The translations under genes were made by a program, and so were the position numbers. The notes beneath the pieces were generated by a model, which saw nothing but the letters and a program-made list of their open reading frames with translations, had not been told where the DNA came from and ran no database searches. Shown one piece after another: positions 62,077 to 64,000 of a stretch of 64,000 nt of DNA; positions within the stretch are counted from its first letter, which is position 1, and every line of letters begins with the position of its first letter. Source of the stretch: Bacteroidales bacterium (lineage in GTDB: Bacteria > Bacteroidota > Bacteroidia > Bacteroidales > VadinHA17); the NCBI GenBank assembly GCA_021371855.1, contig JAJFVL010000008.1, forward strand, positions 117,720 through 181,719, written 5' to 3'.

Positions 62077-62709
62077 ATGATAAATCTTCTTGATCGAGAG
62101 AGTATTAACTCCTGCAAAAAACGTAGCCCATGGACATTGGGTAATGAAATCCTGTATAAAATGTGCTCTGACAATTTCACTCACGAAACTGATGAGAAAA
62201 TTGTGGCTAAAGTATGGCTGATTGGAAGATCTTATGCAGCTTCAGTAGAAAGAAGAAAGAACAAAGATCCAAATGAAGAAAGTGACAATTTTTATACCTC
62301 CATAATTGTCAATACTCTCAAAGAATGCTTGTTGGATCAAAAATTAAAAGAGCTAAAATCTTTACCCAACCTAGATACAAATACCCTTAGAAAAACCATT
62401 GAAACTCATTACTATTTGACTAATTTGCTTAACAATATCACTGATTTAAACAATAGGACTTTTAGTTCAAAATATTTGCACTTTCATATACCTGAGCTAT
62501 TCTTTATTTACGACAGTAGAGCAGCAAAGGCAATAAGCAGATTCAAAATTAAAATTCCAAGAAATTTCTTTAAATCTCAATTTAAATGTGATAATATTTA
62601 TGCACAATTTTCTTCAAAATGCTTCTTACTCAGAGAGCAGATTGAGAAAGATTTTGGTATCCAACTAACACCTAGAGAATTAGACAACTTATTATTAATG
62701 CGTATTTAG
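62077..62709 (+). CDS. Cassette 5, gene 1: hypothetical protein
   Basis: A 210-residue soluble, mostly helical protein with no recognised family. It has a distinctive middle (KYLHFHIPELFFIYDSRAAKAISRF) and a charged N terminus (MINLLDRESINSCKKRSPW). The same frame is open upstream through repeat D, but the ATG at 62077, 24 bases after the repeat end, is the credible start. It is 8 bases before the nuclease-like gene, so the two probably work together. Confidence 0.7.
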   Translation: MINLLDRESINSCKKRSPWTLGNEILYKMCSDNFTHETDEKIVAKVWLIGRSYAASVERRKNKDPNEESDNFYTSIIVNTLKECLLDQKLKELKSLPNLDTNTLRKTIETHYYLTNLLNNITDLNNRTFSSKYLHFHIPELFFIYDSRAAKAISRFKIKIPRNFFKSQFKCDNIYAQFSSKCFLLREQIEKDFGIQLTPRELDNLLLMRI

Positions 62710-62717
62710 AGAAATTT

Positions 62718-63317
62718 ATGGCGGAATGTGTAAAATGTGGTGCATATACCAAATACAATGGTGGATTATGTACAAAATGCTATTCGGAGAAAAATTCTGA
62801 CGATATTGATTTTGAAGAGAGCAATGGCTTAACTGAAAAAGAGAGGAATTACAGGTACGGGATGATAAAAGGCCGTATTGCTGAAACGCTTATTCAAGAA
62901 TTATTCTTAAGTCTTGAGTACAACGTCTTTAGATATGGTATGGAAAACACAATACCTGGAATCATGGAACTGTTGAAAGGTGTCAGATCTGATGTTGCCC
63001 AAGAGATCAGGAGAATGCCAGATTTTGTAATTCAAAACCCAAAGACAAAGGATGTTTATTTTGTTGAGGTAAAGTTCCGTGCAAACGGAGAATTCAAAGC
63101 AAAGGATTTGCCAAAAAACTATCCCTACACCAATGCTTATCTTATACTAGTTTCAAAGAAGCACATCAAGTGTTTAACAGTCCAAGAACTACTCGATGGG
63201 AAAGAAATAACTCCTGAATCAAAAAACTATCTAGGCAACAGAAAAGAATTTGATTTAGATAAAGATGTAATAATTGACTTCTGCAATTTCGCAATACAGT
63301 TTTTCGAGAGTGTTTAA
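62718..63317 (+). CDS. Cassette 5, gene 2: zinc-ribbon protein with PD-(D/E)XK nuclease-like domain
   Basis: A 199-residue protein. The N-terminal zinc ribbon has CVKCGAYTKYNGGLCTKC (residues 4-21, two CxxC pairs). From about 50 a restriction-endonuclease-like core follows: GRIAETLIQELFLSLEYNVF with a possible Glu ligand, RMPDFVIQN with Asp, and YFVEVKFRANG giving the E-x-K signature. The pattern fits PD-(D/E)XK enzymes such as restriction or repair nucleases; the specific activity is unknown. The pair with the preceding gene suggests a two-component defence or DNA-processing system. Confidence 0.75.
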   Translation: MAECVKCGAYTKYNGGLCTKCYSEKNSDDIDFEESNGLTEKERNYRYGMIKGRIAETLIQELFLSLEYNVFRYGMENTIPGIMELLKGVRSDVAQEIRRMPDFVIQNPKTKDVYFVEVKFRANGEFKAKDLPKNYPYTNAYLILVSKKHIKCLTVQELLDGKEITPESKNYLGNRKEFDLDKDVIIDFCNFAIQFFESV

Positions 63318-63333
63318 TATAAATGGCAGCTGC

Positions 63334-63731
63334 TAACACGGACGGTAGGGTCAATAAGCTTGTCACACTTTTTGCTTTTGCTTTTGCTCCCAAGACAGAT
63401 TTGTAATGATTCTTGCACCCGGACACGCGCATCTGCCTGCAATCAAAATCCTGCACCATGACAACTTTCTGGCTTCGAGACAGTTTCTACCGCGACACTG
63501 CGCCAGTGCTCATTTTGTAACATTTGTTACATATTGACAGTTTCGTATCACTTATAAAACTTGTACCGCGACACGCGTAATGCTCAATAAAATTTGTACC
63601 TGGACGGCAAAAAGTGCGCCATACCCTCCTTGCACCGCGACAGTTTTCTAGCCCCGCTGGCGCGGGGTACAAGGACTCTGCCCGGATGCTGCGTTGGGTA
63701 ACGCTTACTGAACCCTACCGCCGGGCCGTTA
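63334..63731 (+). repeat. attC-like repeat E (398 bp)
   Basis: The terminal stem pairs GGTAGGGT (63344-63351) with ACCCTACC (63712-63719). The inner stem is CACTTTTTGC (63366-63375) with GCAAAAAGTG (63607-63616), compensating the CACGG/CG version of A-C. The 3' hairpin CCCCGCTGGCGCGGGG is at 63652-63667. Its left edge GCTGCTAAC (63329-63337) is complementary to cassette 5's start GTTAGCAGC (62050-62058). Confidence 0.88.
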
Positions 63732-64000
63732 GGGGGCATGCTCGGTGCGAAAAAATTGGCTTAAGCAGTATCTTTTATAATATTCAGATAATATAAAAAC
63801 ACTCTGCATTTTATCAGAATCTGACCATACCACACATTGACTATGCCTTCACGCCGTCACTTATAATGTTTCCAGTGACACGAAACTTACTTCCATCAAC
63901 CGGGAACGGGCAATCGCACGCCTGGACTAATAGGTGCTTAAGCCAATTTTAACAGAATTAGCAACTTATGACATTTTACAAGATCGAAATCTTTCATCTT
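63732..64000. other. Start of cassette 6 (gene not yet reached)
   Basis: Non-coding so far. The cassette starts GTTAGGGGGC (63728-63737). It includes a 16-bp perfect inverted repeat, AAAATTGGCTTAAGCA (63752-63767) and its complement (63935-63950), and a small hairpin GTCACT/AGTGAC (63856-63879). The array continues beyond the window. Confidence 0.6.

Noticed and set aside
57098..63731. CRISPR array
   Set aside because: The repeats are about 290-400 bp, are separated by whole genes, and no cas genes are present.
54270..64000. Standard integron with IntI
   Set aside because: The recombinase lacks the IntI insertion, is codirectional with the cassettes, and the sites are several times longer than known attC; reported instead as integron-like.

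Overview
The window looks like a chromosomal segment of an anaerobic or facultative member of the Bacteroidota (probably Bacteroidales). The signs are an orphan SusC/RagA-type receptor, an eleven-gene nuo operon with no nuoE/F/G, a DhaL-DegV fusion, TAnnTTTG-type -7 boxes, few Shine-Dalgarno sites and AT-rich spacers. No rRNA, tRNA or CRISPR array was recognised. The 5' end cuts a peroxiredoxin gene.

Layout. 1-3.4 kb: peroxiredoxin, methyltransferase, OsmC-like and NifX-like proteins, a thioredoxin/DUF2892 pair, and an orphan transposase zinc-ribbon protein. 3.5-8.9 kb: a polyphosphate and glycolysis cluster (CHAD, pfkA, SixA-like phosphatase, ppk). 8.9-17.3 kb: glutathione peroxidase, a CAP protein and a tetR-tolC-MFP-RND efflux operon with two matching operators. 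17.5-29 kb: housekeeping and stress genes (GNAT, GHL-type hydrolase, pepT, bcp, DhaL-DegV fusion, bacterioferritin, a DHOD-like enzyme, and a small envelope/holin/YtxH cluster). 29.4-29.9 kb: a frameshifted remnant of a CusB-type efflux adaptor. 30.8-34.2 kb: exbB-exbD and a K+-independent-type membrane pyrophosphatase. 34.4-44.4 kb: nuoABCDHIJKLMN. 44.6-52.7 kb: a papain-like protease, secreted proteins, an AraC regulator, a SusC-like receptor and an IMP dehydrogenase that resembles the Tritrichomonas enzyme.

54.2-64 kb is the notable region: an integron-like gene cassette array. A 504-residue tyrosine recombinase, with two HARP-like repeats at its N terminus and no IntI-type insertion, lies upstream of five same-strand cassettes. 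Each cassette ends in a conserved repeat of 287-398 bp. Every repeat starts with TAACACGGAC and ends with GCCGGGCCGTTA. The terminal stems covary in all five copies. In every cassette the first 9-10 bases (GTTA plus cassette-specific bases) are the exact reverse complement of the bases at the left edge of that same cassette's own downstream repeat. That is the signature of integron attC recombination at a GTT core, but these sites are about 3-7 times longer than the usual 57-141 bp attC. A 28-bp dif-like palindromic site just before the first cassette is the likely attI. The cargo includes a two-gene Pycsar-like anti-phage system (PycTM-like effector plus class III cyclase), a two-gene cassette with a zinc-ribbon PD-(D/E)XK nuclease-like protein, a YcxB-like protein, a DUF4184 membrane protein and a lipoprotein. 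The array continues past the right edge.

Functionally, the conserved part links energy metabolism (complex I core, H+-pyrophosphatase, polyphosphate kinase, phosphofructokinase) with redox defence (several peroxidases, thioredoxin, bacterioferritin). The right-hand 10 kb is an accessory, mobile, probably defence-carrying region.
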